From: Nonomuraea soli
GTDB lineage: Bacteria > Actinomycetota > Actinomycetes > Streptosporangiales > Streptosporangiaceae
Assembly: GCF_013761175.1 (NCBI RefSeq)
Contig: NZ_JACDUR010000001.1
Location: 1,178,001 to 1,242,000 of the forward strand
Direction: 5' to 3'
DNA length: 64,000 nt
The translations under genes and the position numbers were made by a program. The notes under the pieces were generated by a model. The model searched no databases. It worked only from the letters and a program-made list of their open reading frames with translations, and was not told the origin of the DNA. Each line of letters starts with the position of its first letter. Positions within the stretch are counted from its first letter, which is position 1. Below, piece by piece: positions 56,945 through 64,000 of the stretch.

Positions 56945-57373
56945 ATCGATGCTCCGCCGACGCTGCTGGCGCTCAGCGCCTACCTGCTGTCCAGGGCGGG
57001 CAAGTCCGCCCGCGCCCGCGTGGCCGTCCACCTGGCGGCCGAGGGGTTGCGGTTGTGGCACATGGCCGTGCTGGCCGCCCTGGCCGACTTCGGTCCGCAC
57101 GTGCAGGGTGACCTGGCCGCGCGGCTGGGCATCGACCGCAGCGACATGGTCAAGGTCGTGGACGAGCTGTCGGAGGCCGGCTTCGTCGAGCGCACCCGGG
57201 ACCCGGCCGACCGGCGACGGGTCCACGTGAGTCTGACCCCGGCCGGTGAGGCGGCGTTGCGGCGGCTCGTGTCGGATGCCGGGGCCGTGGACGACTCCCT
57301 GCTGCGACCGCTCGATCCTGAGGAGCGCGCGACGCTCCGGACCCTGCTTCTGAAGATCCTCGCGGCGAACTGA
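56942..57373 (+). CDS. MarR-family transcriptional regulator
   Basis: A 143-residue winged-helix regulator: LRLWHMAVLAALADFG, recognition region LAARLGIDRSDMVKVVDELSEAGFVER, wing TRDPADRRRVHVSLTPAG, and C-terminal dimerisation helices. Divergent from the VOC gene with the palindrome at 56908 between them, so autorepression and control of the VOC gene are likely. The ligand is unknown. Confidence 0.92.
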   Translation: MIDAPPTLLALSAYLLSRAGKSARARVAVHLAAEGLRLWHMAVLAALADFGPHVQGDLAARLGIDRSDMVKVVDELSEAGFVERTRDPADRRRVHVSLTPAGEAALRRLVSDAGAVDDSLLRPLDPEERATLRTLLLKILAAN

Positions 57374-57575
57374 CGCCCGCTCGGGCGGGGTCGCGAATGA
57401 TCAGGTTATCGGCCAGGACCACCGGGCGGACGGGCCCTCCGGAACGATGACGCGCTCGTTGACGGCGAGCGTGGGCGCGGTGGCGCGTACCTCGTTGACA
57501 GCAACGGGGCGGATCTCTTGCAGGAAGGAATCCGTGTGGTTTGCCGACGAACCGCCCGTCCGATAGGAAGGTCGG
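57374..57575. other. Intergenic stretch between marR and GNAT genes
   Basis: About 200 bases. TTGAC appears twice (57457 and 57495) but without matching -10 boxes. On the minus strand 57401-57520 an open stretch encodes an ordinary-looking peptide (VNEVRATAPTLAVNERVIV); it may be a gene remnant, with no family recognised. TAGGAA-N6-ATG precedes the next gene. Confidence 0.3.
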
Positions 57576-58130
57576 ATGTTGCGAGGCGACAAGGTCGGGC
57601 TGCGCGCCCGGTACGAGGCCGACATCCCCATCCTGCTGACCGAGCTCTACGACGACCCGGTCAACTCCTCACGCTCCGAGAGTCGCCCGTGGCGGCCGAT
57701 CACGCCGGGGTCCAAGGATCCCCGGCTCGTGGTCGACGACACCCAGCAGGGGCTCGTCCAGTTCTCGATCGTCGAACTGGAGGGCGGCACGCTGGTCGGC
57801 ACCGCGACGTTCTGGGGCATCGACACCCACAACCGCAACGCGCACCTCGGGCTCGGCCTGCTGCCGTCGGCTCGCGGCAAGGGGTACGGCGCCGACGCGG
57901 TCGCGGTGTTGTGCCATTACGGCTTCGTCGTGCGCGGATTGCAGCGGTTGCAGATCGAGACGCTGGCCGACAACGCCGCGATGTTGCGTTCGGCGGAGCG
58001 CAACGGGTTCGTGCGTGAGGGTGTGCTGCGCTCGTCGGCGTGGGTGATGGGGGAGTTCCTCGACGAGGTCGTGCTCGGATTGCTCGCCCAGGACTGGAAG
58101 ACTCTTCCCGGCGCCGGTAACTCATCGTAG
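57576..58130 (+). CDS. GNAT-family acetyltransferase, RimJ/RimL-like
   Basis: A 184-residue acetyltransferase of the ribosomal-protein N-acetyltransferase subgroup: LGLGLLPSARGKGYGADAVAVLCHYGF holds the acetyl-CoA loop (R-G-K-G-Y-G), followed by LQRLQIETLADNAAMLRSAERNGFVREGVLR. Natural substrate could be a protein N-terminus or a small molecule. ATG at 57576 is preceded by GGAAGG and by the -10-like TAGGAA. Confidence 0.9.
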   Translation: MLRGDKVGLRARYEADIPILLTELYDDPVNSSRSESRPWRPITPGSKDPRLVVDDTQQGLVQFSIVELEGGTLVGTATFWGIDTHNRNAHLGLGLLPSARGKGYGADAVAVLCHYGFVVRGLQRLQIETLADNAAMLRSAERNGFVREGVLRSSAWVMGEFLDEVVLGLLAQDWKTLPGAGNSS

Positions 58131-58141
58131 AGTGAATTTCT

Positions 58142-58648
58142 GTGCGAAGAGCCCACGCGGTCACCGGCTCCACCGTCTTCTTCTTGCTGGCCCCCGGTAC
58201 GGTGGCCGCCCTCGTGCCCTGGTGGATCACCGGCTGGCGGATGCTCAGCCCGCTTCCGTCGTGGGCGATGCTCCCGTTGCGGGTCGTCGGCGTGCTCCTG
58301 ATCCTCGCCGGGCTGCCGGTGCTGGCGGGGGCGTTCGTCAGGTTCGTCGTGGAGGGGCTGGGGACGCCTGCTCCGGTGGCCGCGCCGGAGAAGCTGGTCG
58401 TCGGTGGTTTCTATCGGTATGTACGCAACCCGATGTATGTCGCCGTCTTCGCGATCATTCTCGGGCAGGCCGCTCTGCTCGGTCAGGGGTCATTGGTGGT
58501 CTACGCCGCCGTGGTCGCGGTTCCCGTCTACCTGTTCGTGCGGTTCTACGAGGAGCCGACCTTGCGGGCCAGGTTCGGCGGCGACTACGACGCGTACCGG
58601 GCCCAGGTGCCGAGCTGGTGGCCGAGGTGGCGTCCGGCCCGGCGGTGA
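58142..58648 (+). CDS. Isoprenylcysteine carboxyl methyltransferase-like membrane protein
   Basis: A 168-residue membrane methyltransferase of the ICMT/PEMT group. Four to five helices, then the SAM-binding signature GGFYRYVRNPMYVAVF and the C-terminal YEEPTLRARFGGDYDAYRAQVPSW, both hallmarks. In bacteria these proteins methylate lipids or small hydrophobic molecules; substrate unknown. GTG at 58142 has TAGAGT eight bases upstream. The stop codon lies in the first unit of a tandem repeat. Confidence 0.88.
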   Translation: MRRAHAVTGSTVFFLLAPGTVAALVPWWITGWRMLSPLPSWAMLPLRVVGVLLILAGLPVLAGAFVRFVVEGLGTPAPVAAPEKLVVGGFYRYVRNPMYVAVFAIILGQAALLGQGSLVVYAAVVAVPVYLFVRFYEEPTLRARFGGDYDAYRAQVPSWWPRWRPARR

Positions 58649-58713
58649 AGGGCCGGCGGTGAAGGGCCGGTGGTGAACGGGCCGGTGGTGAACGGGCCGG
58701 TGGTGAACGGGCC
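58641..58713 (+). repeat. 14/15-bp tandem repeat spanning the ICMT-like stop codon
   Basis: Two units GGCGGTGAAGGGCC (58641, 58655) followed by three units GGTGGTGAACGGGCC (58669, 58684, 58699). The gene's TGA at 58646-58648 is within the first unit, so every copy repeats the stop. Confidence 0.92.
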
Positions 58714-58738
58714 GGACGCATGAGGAAGGAGCGCGGCG

Positions 58739-59116
58739 CTACATCTGCGCCCGGTGTTCCTCGCTGAGCTGGATGAGCTGCACGTAGTTGCCGTCGGGGT
58801 CGATGGCGGTGGCGAAGAGGCTGCCGTCGCGGTCCTCCAGCTCGGCCAGCCAGGTGACGCCCAGCGTGTTCAGGCGCTCGACCGTGGCGCGGGCGTCGTC
58901 GACCTCGAAGTTGAGGATGACGCGCCCCGGCTCGGGGTTCTTGTCGCCGATGTCGTTCCGGCTGTCGATGAACAGGTGGAAGCCCGCGAAACCCAGCACG
59001 CCGTAGTGGTCGACGTCGGTGTCGCGCGCGGGCTGGAACGCCTCGGTGTACCAGGCGCGAAGCCGCGCCGGATCGGTGCTGGACAGCAGGACGCTGCCGA
59101 GTTTGGTGTCACTCAT
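58739..59116 (-). CDS. VOC-superfamily protein
   Basis: A 125-residue glyoxalase-fold protein: SVLLSSTDPARLRAWYTEAF, FHLFIDSR, VILNFEVDDA and IDPDGNYVQLIQ, the last with the predicted metal-ligand position occupied by Gln rather than Glu, so metal binding may be lost. ATG at 59116; no strong ribosome-binding site. It is downstream of, and same strand as, the RIO kinase, separated by a 20-bp tandem repeat. Confidence 0.85.
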   Translation of the reverse strand: MSDTKLGSVLLSSTDPARLRAWYTEAFQPARDTDVDHYGVLGFAGFHLFIDSRNDIGDKNPEPGRVILNFEVDDARATVERLNTLGVTWLAELEDRDGSLFATAIDPDGNYVQLIQLSEEHRAQM

Positions 59117-59180
59117 GACGATGCAGACTCGCCGCCCGCCGGAAACTCATCGCGGGAGCGGGCGGCGATTCGCCTGCGGG

Positions 59181-59250
59181 CCGAGCCCGTTGCTCACAAG
59201 CCGAGCCCGTTGCTCACAAGCTGAGCCGGTTGCTCACAAGCTGAGCCTGG
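59181..59250 (-). repeat. 20-bp tandem repeat spanning the RIO kinase stop codon
   Basis: Three contiguous 20-bp units, CCGAGCCCGTTGCTCACAAG, at 59181, 59201 and 59221 (the last with three changes) and a partial fourth at 59241. On the minus strand the RIO kinase stop (59236-59234) is inside the third unit and the last codons in the fourth, so the tail and stop of the gene were multiplied downstream. Confidence 0.92.
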
Positions 59251-60109
59251 CCTCGCGCAGCAGCAGCGCCGCCAGCGCGTCGGGATCGGCCGCGGTGACG
59301 CCCTTGGAGGCGAACCAGGTGGCCACGTTGCGCGCGTCGCGCTCGAGGAACTCGGGCCCGCTCGGGTGGGAGATGACGTCCACGATCTGCGGCAGGTCGA
59401 TGACGACCAGCCGCCCGTCCTGGACGAGCAGGTTGTAGGCCGACAGGTCGCCGTGGGCCAGGCCCTCGTGCGCGAGCCGTACCATCGCCTCGACCAGCTG
59501 CTCCCACAGTGACTCCAGGCCGTCGGAGACGGTGGCGAGCCGGGGGGCGGCGAAGCCGTCGGCGGTGCCGATGAACTCCTGCAGGATCTCGGTGCCGACG
59601 ATCTGCACCGGGTACGGCACCGGCAGCCCGAGTGAGTGCAGCCGGCACAGCGCGTCGAACTCGGCCTGCGCCCACTGCCCCGCGATGAGCTTCATGCCGA
59701 ACGAGGTGCGCTTGGCCATGGCGCGGTTCATGCGGCTCTCCTTGACCGTGCGGCCTTCCAGGTAGCCCGCGTCGCGGTGGAAGAGCCGGTGCTCGGAGTC
59801 GCGGTAGCGCTTGGCGGCCAGCAGGCACACCCGGTCGGTGCCGGGCACGCCGCGTGAGATCAGGTGGACGTCGGCTTCCTTGCCGGTCTTGAGGATGCCG
59901 AGCTCGGTGTCGACCGCGGCCAGCTCGGTGACGAGCCAGGCAGGGTACGGCTTGGGCCCGCGCTCGGTGGGCGTGGACTGGTCCCAGGTGGACCAGCGGT
60001 CACCCGTGGGCGGAAGGTCGTAGTCGACGGGGTTGGCCTCCAGCCACTCGACGTCGTCGGCGTCGAGAGCCTTCTTGCCACGGGAACGGTACTGCGTGTG
60101 CTTCGGCAC
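59234..60109 (-). CDS. RIO1-type atypical serine kinase
   Basis: A 291-residue bacterial RIO kinase. The nucleotide loop is KTGKEADVHLI (residues 74-84), AAKRYR provides the catalytic lysine, the catalytic loop is LAHGDLSAYNLLV (Asp and Asn), and the metal loop is VIDLPQIVD. An N-terminal winged-helix-like part with DADDVEWLEANP precedes it. RIO kinases act in ribosome maturation in archaea and eukaryotes; the bacterial role is not settled. GTG at 60109 with GGAG upstream. Confidence 0.92.
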   Translation of the reverse strand: MPKHTQYRSRGKKALDADDVEWLEANPVDYDLPPTGDRWSTWDQSTPTERGPKPYPAWLVTELAAVDTELGILKTGKEADVHLISRGVPGTDRVCLLAAKRYRDSEHRLFHRDAGYLEGRTVKESRMNRAMAKRTSFGMKLIAGQWAQAEFDALCRLHSLGLPVPYPVQIVGTEILQEFIGTADGFAAPRLATVSDGLESLWEQLVEAMVRLAHEGLAHGDLSAYNLLVQDGRLVVIDLPQIVDVISHPSGPEFLERDARNVATWFASKGVTAADPDALAALLLREARLSL

Positions 60110-60296
60110 GGTGGGTTTCTCCTGAACGAGAGTGGTGCCCCACCGGCGCGCAGGTCAGAGCGGCGTCCGCCCGGTGGGAGGAATGAGGAGCGTGGAAGGC
60201 ACGCGGACAGGCGTCATCACGGTCTCATCCTCCTTTCGCGTCGCAGCGATCAACGGGCATGAGTATGGCCTGCGAAAATGCGGTTGCGCAAGTCGT

Positions 60297-60312
60297 TATT
60301 GTCGAAGGCATG
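60297..60312 (+). promoter_or_regulatory. -10 box TATTGT, leaderless start of zinc-ribbon gene
   Basis: TATTGT at 60297-60302, seven bases before the ATG at 60310. GAAGG directly before the ATG is too close to act as a ribosome-binding site. Confidence 0.5.
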
Positions 60313-60852
60313 GACAGGTGCGCCGACTGCGGGCATTTCGCGCCCGCCGGCGCGCCCGAATGCGGGGTCTGCGCGGCCCAGGTCGACGAAGTGGTCGAGC
60401 AGGGCTGGCGGGCCTTCGTCGCCGACTGGGACGACGCCGACGAGGTGGAGCTGGCCCGCATGGTCGCCGACGAGCCCGACCGGCACGAATGGCGGGTCGT
60501 GGACGCCGCCTACGACCGGCTGCGCTGCCCCGACTGCGGCGAGCGGCTGACCAGGGGACCGGTGGGCTGCGGGCCGTGCAACCTCAACCACGGCTTCCGG
60601 TTCTCGGCGATCGAGATCGACCGGCCGGGCGTGCCGCCGGGCAACGAGCACGGGCTGAGGGTCAACGTCGCGGTGGTGCGCAGGCCGCACTGGACCTCCG
60701 CCAACGAGCTGCTGGCCCGGCGCCTGGCGCTGCCGATCCTGCTGGCCGGGCAGCTGCCCGACACAGCCAGGGCCCAGGCCGCGGCGGCGATCCTGCGCAC
60801 GCGGGGGCGCGAGGCCTACGAGGACTACATCTACCGGGAGTGGGTCAGCTGA
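60310..60852 (+). CDS. Zinc-ribbon protein of unknown function
   Basis: A 180-residue soluble protein with two cysteine pairs at the start (CADCGH, CGVC) and two in the middle (CPDCGER, CGPC), consistent with two zinc-ribbon knuckles. The rest is helical, with ANELLARRLALPILLAGQLP and a C-terminal RTRGREAYEDYIYREW. No family recognised. ATG at 60310 chosen because of the -10 box; an in-frame ATG at 60259 exists. Its last eight bases overlap the convergent coiled-coil membrane gene. Confidence 0.7.
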   Translation: MDRCADCGHFAPAGAPECGVCAAQVDEVVEQGWRAFVADWDDADEVELARMVADEPDRHEWRVVDAAYDRLRCPDCGERLTRGPVGCGPCNLNHGFRFSAIEIDRPGVPPGNEHGLRVNVAVVRRPHWTSANELLARRLALPILLAGQLPDTARAQAAAAILRTRGREAYEDYIYREWVS

Positions 60853-61456
60853 CCGGCGGGTCGTGCTTGTCCTGCATGGCGCGGCGGTAGAGCTCGTCGA
60901 TCTCGTCGAGCGGGTCGACCGTGCGGCGACGCGCCTCCAGCTCCAGGTCGGTGCGGGTGCCCAGCTCGTCGATGCCGCTGGTGGCGTGGTGCATCTGGGC
61001 GCTCATGAGGTCGGCGCGGATGCGGGCGCAGATGGCCGTCAGCTTCGCCTGGTGCTCGCGCAGCCGCTCCAGCGTGACGTGGTCGACGTAGGGGGAGGTA
61101 CGGCGCTGCGCGGCGTACATGCCCAGCTGGGTGTCCTGGATGTCGGCCTGTCGGGTCAGCTCGGCGAACACCTCGGGCAGCTCGCCCAGCCCCCAGCCCT
61201 GGCGCTGGGCCTGCTCGATGCCCTGACGGGTCAGCCCCACCTCGCGGCGCAGGTCGAGACGCAGGCGCTCGACCTCGGCGGCCTCGCCGGTGCCCATGGC
61301 GTTGACATGGGCCGAGAGCCGGGTGGCGGTGTCACGCGCCTTGACGGCGGCCTTCCTGCCCAGCTTGACCATGAAGAAGACGGCAAGGCCGCCCAACACG
61401 AGGAACAGCAGCAGGAAGATAGCCAGAAGCGTAAGCCCGAGCTCGATCGGAGACAC
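60845..61456 (-). CDS. Membrane-anchored coiled-coil protein of unknown function
   Basis: A 203-residue protein: one N-terminal transmembrane helix (IELGLTLLAIFLLLFLVLGG region, residues 4-27), then a long charged helical cytoplasmic domain (AHVNAMGTGEAAEVERL, REHQAKLTAICARIRADLM) ending in a short disordered tail. No family recognised. GTG at 61456 is chosen as the first plausible start before the helix; TATGCT at 61486-61481 on the minus strand is a likely -10 box. No clear ribosome-binding site. Confidence 0.65.
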   Translation of the reverse strand: MSPIELGLTLLAIFLLLFLVLGGLAVFFMVKLGRKAAVKARDTATRLSAHVNAMGTGEAAEVERLRLDLRREVGLTRQGIEQAQRQGWGLGELPEVFAELTRQADIQDTQLGMYAAQRRTSPYVDHVTLERLREHQAKLTAICARIRADLMSAQMHHATSGIDELGTRTDLELEARRRTVDPLDEIDELYRRAMQDKHDPPVS

Positions 61457-61555
61457 CTCCCAGAAGGGGAACCTGCTTCGAGCATAGTCGCCGTCTCGGA
61501 CCCGGGGTCCGGGCAAAGTCTTGTTGAACGTTGATCTATGTGCCAGATTCGACGC

Positions 61556-62467
61556 ATGACGGTGGAACCCACCACACGCGCCGTCATCGACGCCATGACG
61601 GAGCTCTTTCCCAGGGTCGGCGTCAACGTGCACGACGCGGTCGAAGCCCGGCAGGTGATCGCCCAGATCCCGCCGCTCGAGGCCGCGCCGCAGCCGGTCC
61701 ACGCGGTCGAGGACCGCAAGGCCGGCGAGATCCCGGTTCGTGTCTACTGGCCGGGCCCGCAGCTAGGGCTGCCCATCCTGATGTACTTCCACGGTGGCGG
61801 CTTCTCGCTGTGCACCCTCGACACCCACGACAACGTCTGCCGCGCGCTGTGCGCGGACGCGGGCGTGATCGTCGTCTCGGTCGACTACCGGCTCGCGCCG
61901 GAGGACCCGTATCCCGCGGCGGTCGACGACGCCTACGCGGCCACCCGCTGGGCCCACGAGCACGCCGACGAGCTGGGCGGCGATCCCGGCAGGCTGATCG
62001 TGGCGGGCGACAGCGCGGGCGGGAACCTGGCCGCGGTCACCTGTCTTCGCGCCCGCGACGAGGGCGGCCCGCCGATCGCCTTCCAGGTGCTCGTCTACCC
62101 GGCGACCGACGCGGCCATGGACTCCTCCTCGCACAGGGAGAACGCCGACGGCTACTTCCTGACCGGCGACGCCATGCGCTGGTATTGGAACAACTACATG
62201 CCGGATCCGGCCAGGCGGGAGGAGCCGTACTGCTCGCCCATCAACGCCGACCTGCACGACCTGCCGCCGGCGCTGGTGCTCACCGCTCAGTACGACCCGC
62301 TGCGCGACGAGGGCGAGGCCTACGGCGCCCGGCTGCGTGAGGCCGGGGTCAGGGCGCGCACCGTGCGCTTCGACGGCATGTTCCACGGTTTCTTCGGCCT
62401 CGGTGCGATGCTGCCCGCCGCCAAGGAGGCGATGGCCGTGGTGTGCGAGGCCGTCAGGAGAGTGTGA
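61556..62467 (+). CDS. HSL-family alpha/beta hydrolase (carboxylesterase)
   Basis: A 303-residue soluble esterase of the hormone-sensitive-lipase family. Oxyanion motif YFHGGGFSLC, SVDYRLAPEDPYPAAVDD, nucleophile elbow AGDSAGGNLA, Asp in LTAQYDPLRDEGEAY and His in GMFHGFFGL. Such enzymes hydrolyse short-chain esters. ATG at 61556; a GTG at 61538 is an alternative. Its stop is the first base set of the downstream terminator hairpin. Confidence 0.92.
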   Translation: MTVEPTTRAVIDAMTELFPRVGVNVHDAVEARQVIAQIPPLEAAPQPVHAVEDRKAGEIPVRVYWPGPQLGLPILMYFHGGGFSLCTLDTHDNVCRALCADAGVIVVSVDYRLAPEDPYPAAVDDAYAATRWAHEHADELGGDPGRLIVAGDSAGGNLAAVTCLRARDEGGPPIAFQVLVYPATDAAMDSSSHRENADGYFLTGDAMRWYWNNYMPDPARREEPYCSPINADLHDLPPALVLTAQYDPLRDEGEAYGARLREAGVRARTVRFDGMFHGFFGLGAMLPAAKEAMAVVCEAVRRV

Positions 62468-62503
62468 GAGCCCGGCGGCGACGCACCGACGCCGCCGGGC
62501 TCT
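62467..62503. terminator. Terminator between hydrolase and DUF4126 genes
   Basis: A perfect 14-bp stem (AGAGCCCGGCGGCG and complement) around a nine-base loop, starting on the last base of the hydrolase stop. It has no T-run but lies between convergent genes and could serve both. Confidence 0.75.
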
Positions 62504-62588
62504 GAACCCGTGAGCACGTGGGGCGGGGGCCACCGAGGCGCTCACGAGGAACACCGTAGAAGGCCGGACCCCGGCGGCGGATCCGCCG

Positions 62589-63182
62589 CTAGGGTGATCG
62601 CCGATCAGCCCTCCGGCGGACCCGCCTGACCTTGCGGATCGCCCACCAGGCCAGCAGAGCCAGCACGATCAGCGCCAGGATCACCAGCACCGGGGTGAAG
62701 ATCGCGATCAGGCTCATGCCCAGCGAGCCCGCGTCCTCGACGGTCGAGACCACCGGAGCGCCGACCCCGGCGGTGCCGGCGTTGACGACCGGCCGCGCCG
62801 TCGTCTTCAGGGCGTGGACGGCCAGCGCCACGACGATGCCGAGCAGCCAGCCCATCCACGGGTTCTCCGCCATCCAGGTGGAGTTGTCGAGCTCGGCTGC
62901 GGCCGTGGTGGCGCTGAAGACCACCCCGCCCGACGCCGGCCGTACGGCGGTCTGGATGAGGTCGTTGACGCTGTCGACGGCCGGGATCTTGTCGAGCACG
63001 AACTCGGCCGCGAGCAGGACGGCGATGACCGCCAGCACGCCCCAGTTCGACAGCCACGTGTAGCCGTCGGGCAGCTTCACGGCGTCGGTGAAGTTGGCCA
63101 GGATGCCGACGACCAGCAGCGGGATATAGGCGTTCAGACCGGCCGCGGTCGACAGACCCAGGCCGGTGAGAGCAGCGAACAT
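62589..63182 (-). CDS. DUF4126 family membrane protein
   Basis: A 197-residue protein with four to five helices. The start FAALTGLGLSTAAGLNAYIPLLVVG and the DKIPAVDSVNDLIQTAVRPASG stretch are typical of DUF4126, whose function is unknown. ATG at 63182 with GGAAGG upstream. Downstream of the nitronate monooxygenase gene on the same strand, 28 bases away, so probably cotranscribed. Confidence 0.88.
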   Translation of the reverse strand: MFAALTGLGLSTAAGLNAYIPLLVVGILANFTDAVKLPDGYTWLSNWGVLAVIAVLLAAEFVLDKIPAVDSVNDLIQTAVRPASGGVVFSATTAAAELDNSTWMAENPWMGWLLGIVVALAVHALKTTARPVVNAGTAGVGAPVVSTVEDAGSLGMSLIAIFTPVLVILALIVLALLAWWAIRKVRRVRRRADRRSP

Positions 63183-63210
63183 GACACCTTCCTACCCGAC
63201 GGGGCCGGGT

Positions 63211-64000
63211 CTAGGGCGCCAGGCGCTCGACCGCCTCGGCATACTCGCTGATCATCTCGTAGACGACCTGCTTGGCGGGCTTGACCTGATCGAGCTGGCC
63301 GACGACCTGGCCGACGAAGTAGTTGGCCAGCTCCACCGCGCCCGGCTCGCCCCGCTCGGCGGCCGGGCCGATCGTGGCCATCGCCCCTTCGGCCAGGAGC
63401 ATCTGCAGCGGCATGCCGAGCGGTCCCGGGCTGTTCTCGCCGTCCCACTCCCTGGTCCAGGCGGAGCTGAGCTGGCGGGCGGGCTTGCCGGTGCGCGAGC
63501 GGGAACGCACGGTGTCGAGCGAGGAGGCGGCCAGGAACTTGCGCTTGACCGCCTGCGGGGTCTCGGCCTCCTCGGTGGTCAGCCAGACCGACCCGCACCA
63601 CACGCCCTGGGCGCCCAGGGCGATCGCCGCGGCCATCTGGCGGCCCGACGCGATGCCGCCGGCGGCCAGCACCGGGATCGGGGCGACGGCGTCGACCACC
63701 TGAGGGACGAGCACCATGGTGGAGATCTCGCCGGTGTGCCCGCCCGCCTCGGTGCCCTGGGCGACGATGATGTCGGCCCCCGCCTCACGCTGGCGCAGCG
63801 CGTGCTCGACGGTGCCGACCAGGGCGGCGACGGGCACGTCCGCCTCTCGGGCCAGCGCCACCATCTCGGGCGGGGGCGGGCCGAGCGCGCTGGCGATCAG
63901 GCCGATGCGGTGCTTCAGCGCGACCTCGATGAGGCCGGTGGCGCCCGACGCGGTGACCCTGCGTGCGACGTCGTCGGCGGCCGAGCCCGCCTGGGAGCCG
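63211..64000 (-). CDS. Nitronate monooxygenase/2-nitropropane dioxygenase family (5' end outside window)
   Basis: The C-terminal 262 codons or so of an FMN-dependent TIM-barrel enzyme. Visible parts are VAQGTEAGGHTGE (FMN phosphate and catalytic His region), PVLAAGGIASGRQMAAAIALGAQGVWCGS (second phosphate-binding loop) and a C-terminal helical lid (ANYFVGQVVGQLDQVKPAKQVV). It oxidises alkyl nitronates or related propionate-3-nitronate toxins. The N-terminus lies beyond position 64000. Confidence 0.9.
   Translation of the reverse strand, partial: GSQAGSAADDVARRVTASGATGLIEVALKHRIGLIASALGPPPPEMVALAREADVPVAALVGTVEHALRQREAGADIIVAQGTEAGGHTGEISTMVLVPQVVDAVAPIPVLAAGGIASGRQMAAAIALGAQGVWCGSVWLTTEEAETPQAVKRKFLAASSLDTVRSRSRTGKPARQLSSAWTREWDGENSPGPLGMPLQMLLAEGAMATIGPAAERGEPGAVELANYFVGQVVGQLDQVKPAKQVVYEMISEYAEAVERLAP

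Overview
The window is about 70% GC with strongly GC-biased third codon positions, frequent GTG/TTG starts, many ATGA start/stop overlaps and many apparently leaderless promoters. The gene content (glutamate synthase gltBD, pyruvate kinase, an ANTAR-type PdtaR regulator, a liv amino-acid ABC transporter, polA, rpsA, coaE, uvrB) and its order point to an actinomycete. A Streptosporangiaceae-like (Nonomuraea-type) genome is my inference, not a proven assignment. No transposase, integrase, CRISPR array or rRNA was seen, so this looks like chromosomal core with small accessory clusters between conserved genes.

Layout. 1-4.3 kb (minus): lipoprotein-release/efflux type ABC exporter followed by a sensor kinase cut by the window edge. 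4.5-10.7 kb (plus): gltB, a 50-codon unannotated-looking ORF, gltD, terminator. 10.8-16.9 kb: membrane glycosyltransferase-like protein, lipoprotein subtilase, DUF2784 protein, pyk, a RibD/DHFR-fold protein and a small secreted protein. 16.9-21.3 kb (minus): alpha/beta hydrolase lipoprotein, S41 protease and an ABC exporter pair. 21.5-23.6 kb: NarL-type two-component system. 23.7-25.4 kb: dapD, a tRNA gene with anticodon CAA lying 17 nt upstream of dapD on the same strand, and pdtaR. 25.4-32.3 kb: amino-acid ABC importer with the binding protein on the plus strand and livHMGF on the minus strand; LivH carries an extra secreted-type N-terminal domain.

32.7-39.5 kb: hotdog thioesterase, polA, an 800-bp repeat-rich gap, a polysaccharide deacetylase and rpsA with a near-consensus promoter. 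39.8-47.2 kb: two paralogous SLC13/ArsB-like permeases bracketing a membrane protein, a GNAT, a class I/II aminotransferase and coaE, then an intracellular protealysin-like M4 protease with its emfourin-type inhibitor and a translationally coupled 39-codon ORF. 47.2-50.7 kb (minus): two SPFH (band 7) membrane proteins plus a Spo0M-like arrestin-fold protein in one operon. 50.9-52.8 kb: ABC exporter plus a small XRE regulator behind a promoter with a good inverted repeat. 52.8-56.2 kb: alditol oxidase and uvrB. 56.5-64 kb: VOC/MarR divergent pair, GNAT, ICMT-like methyltransferase, second VOC protein, RIO kinase, zinc-ribbon protein, coiled-coil membrane protein, HSL-type esterase, DUF4126 protein and a nitronate monooxygenase cut by the end of the window.

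The most unusual signals are the class I-shaped tRNA with a leucine anticodon in the dapD leader, the coupled small ORFs in gltBD and in the protealysin operon, the SPFH/Spo0M operon, the LivH fusion, and a recurring habit of short tandem repeats accumulating at or just after stop codons.
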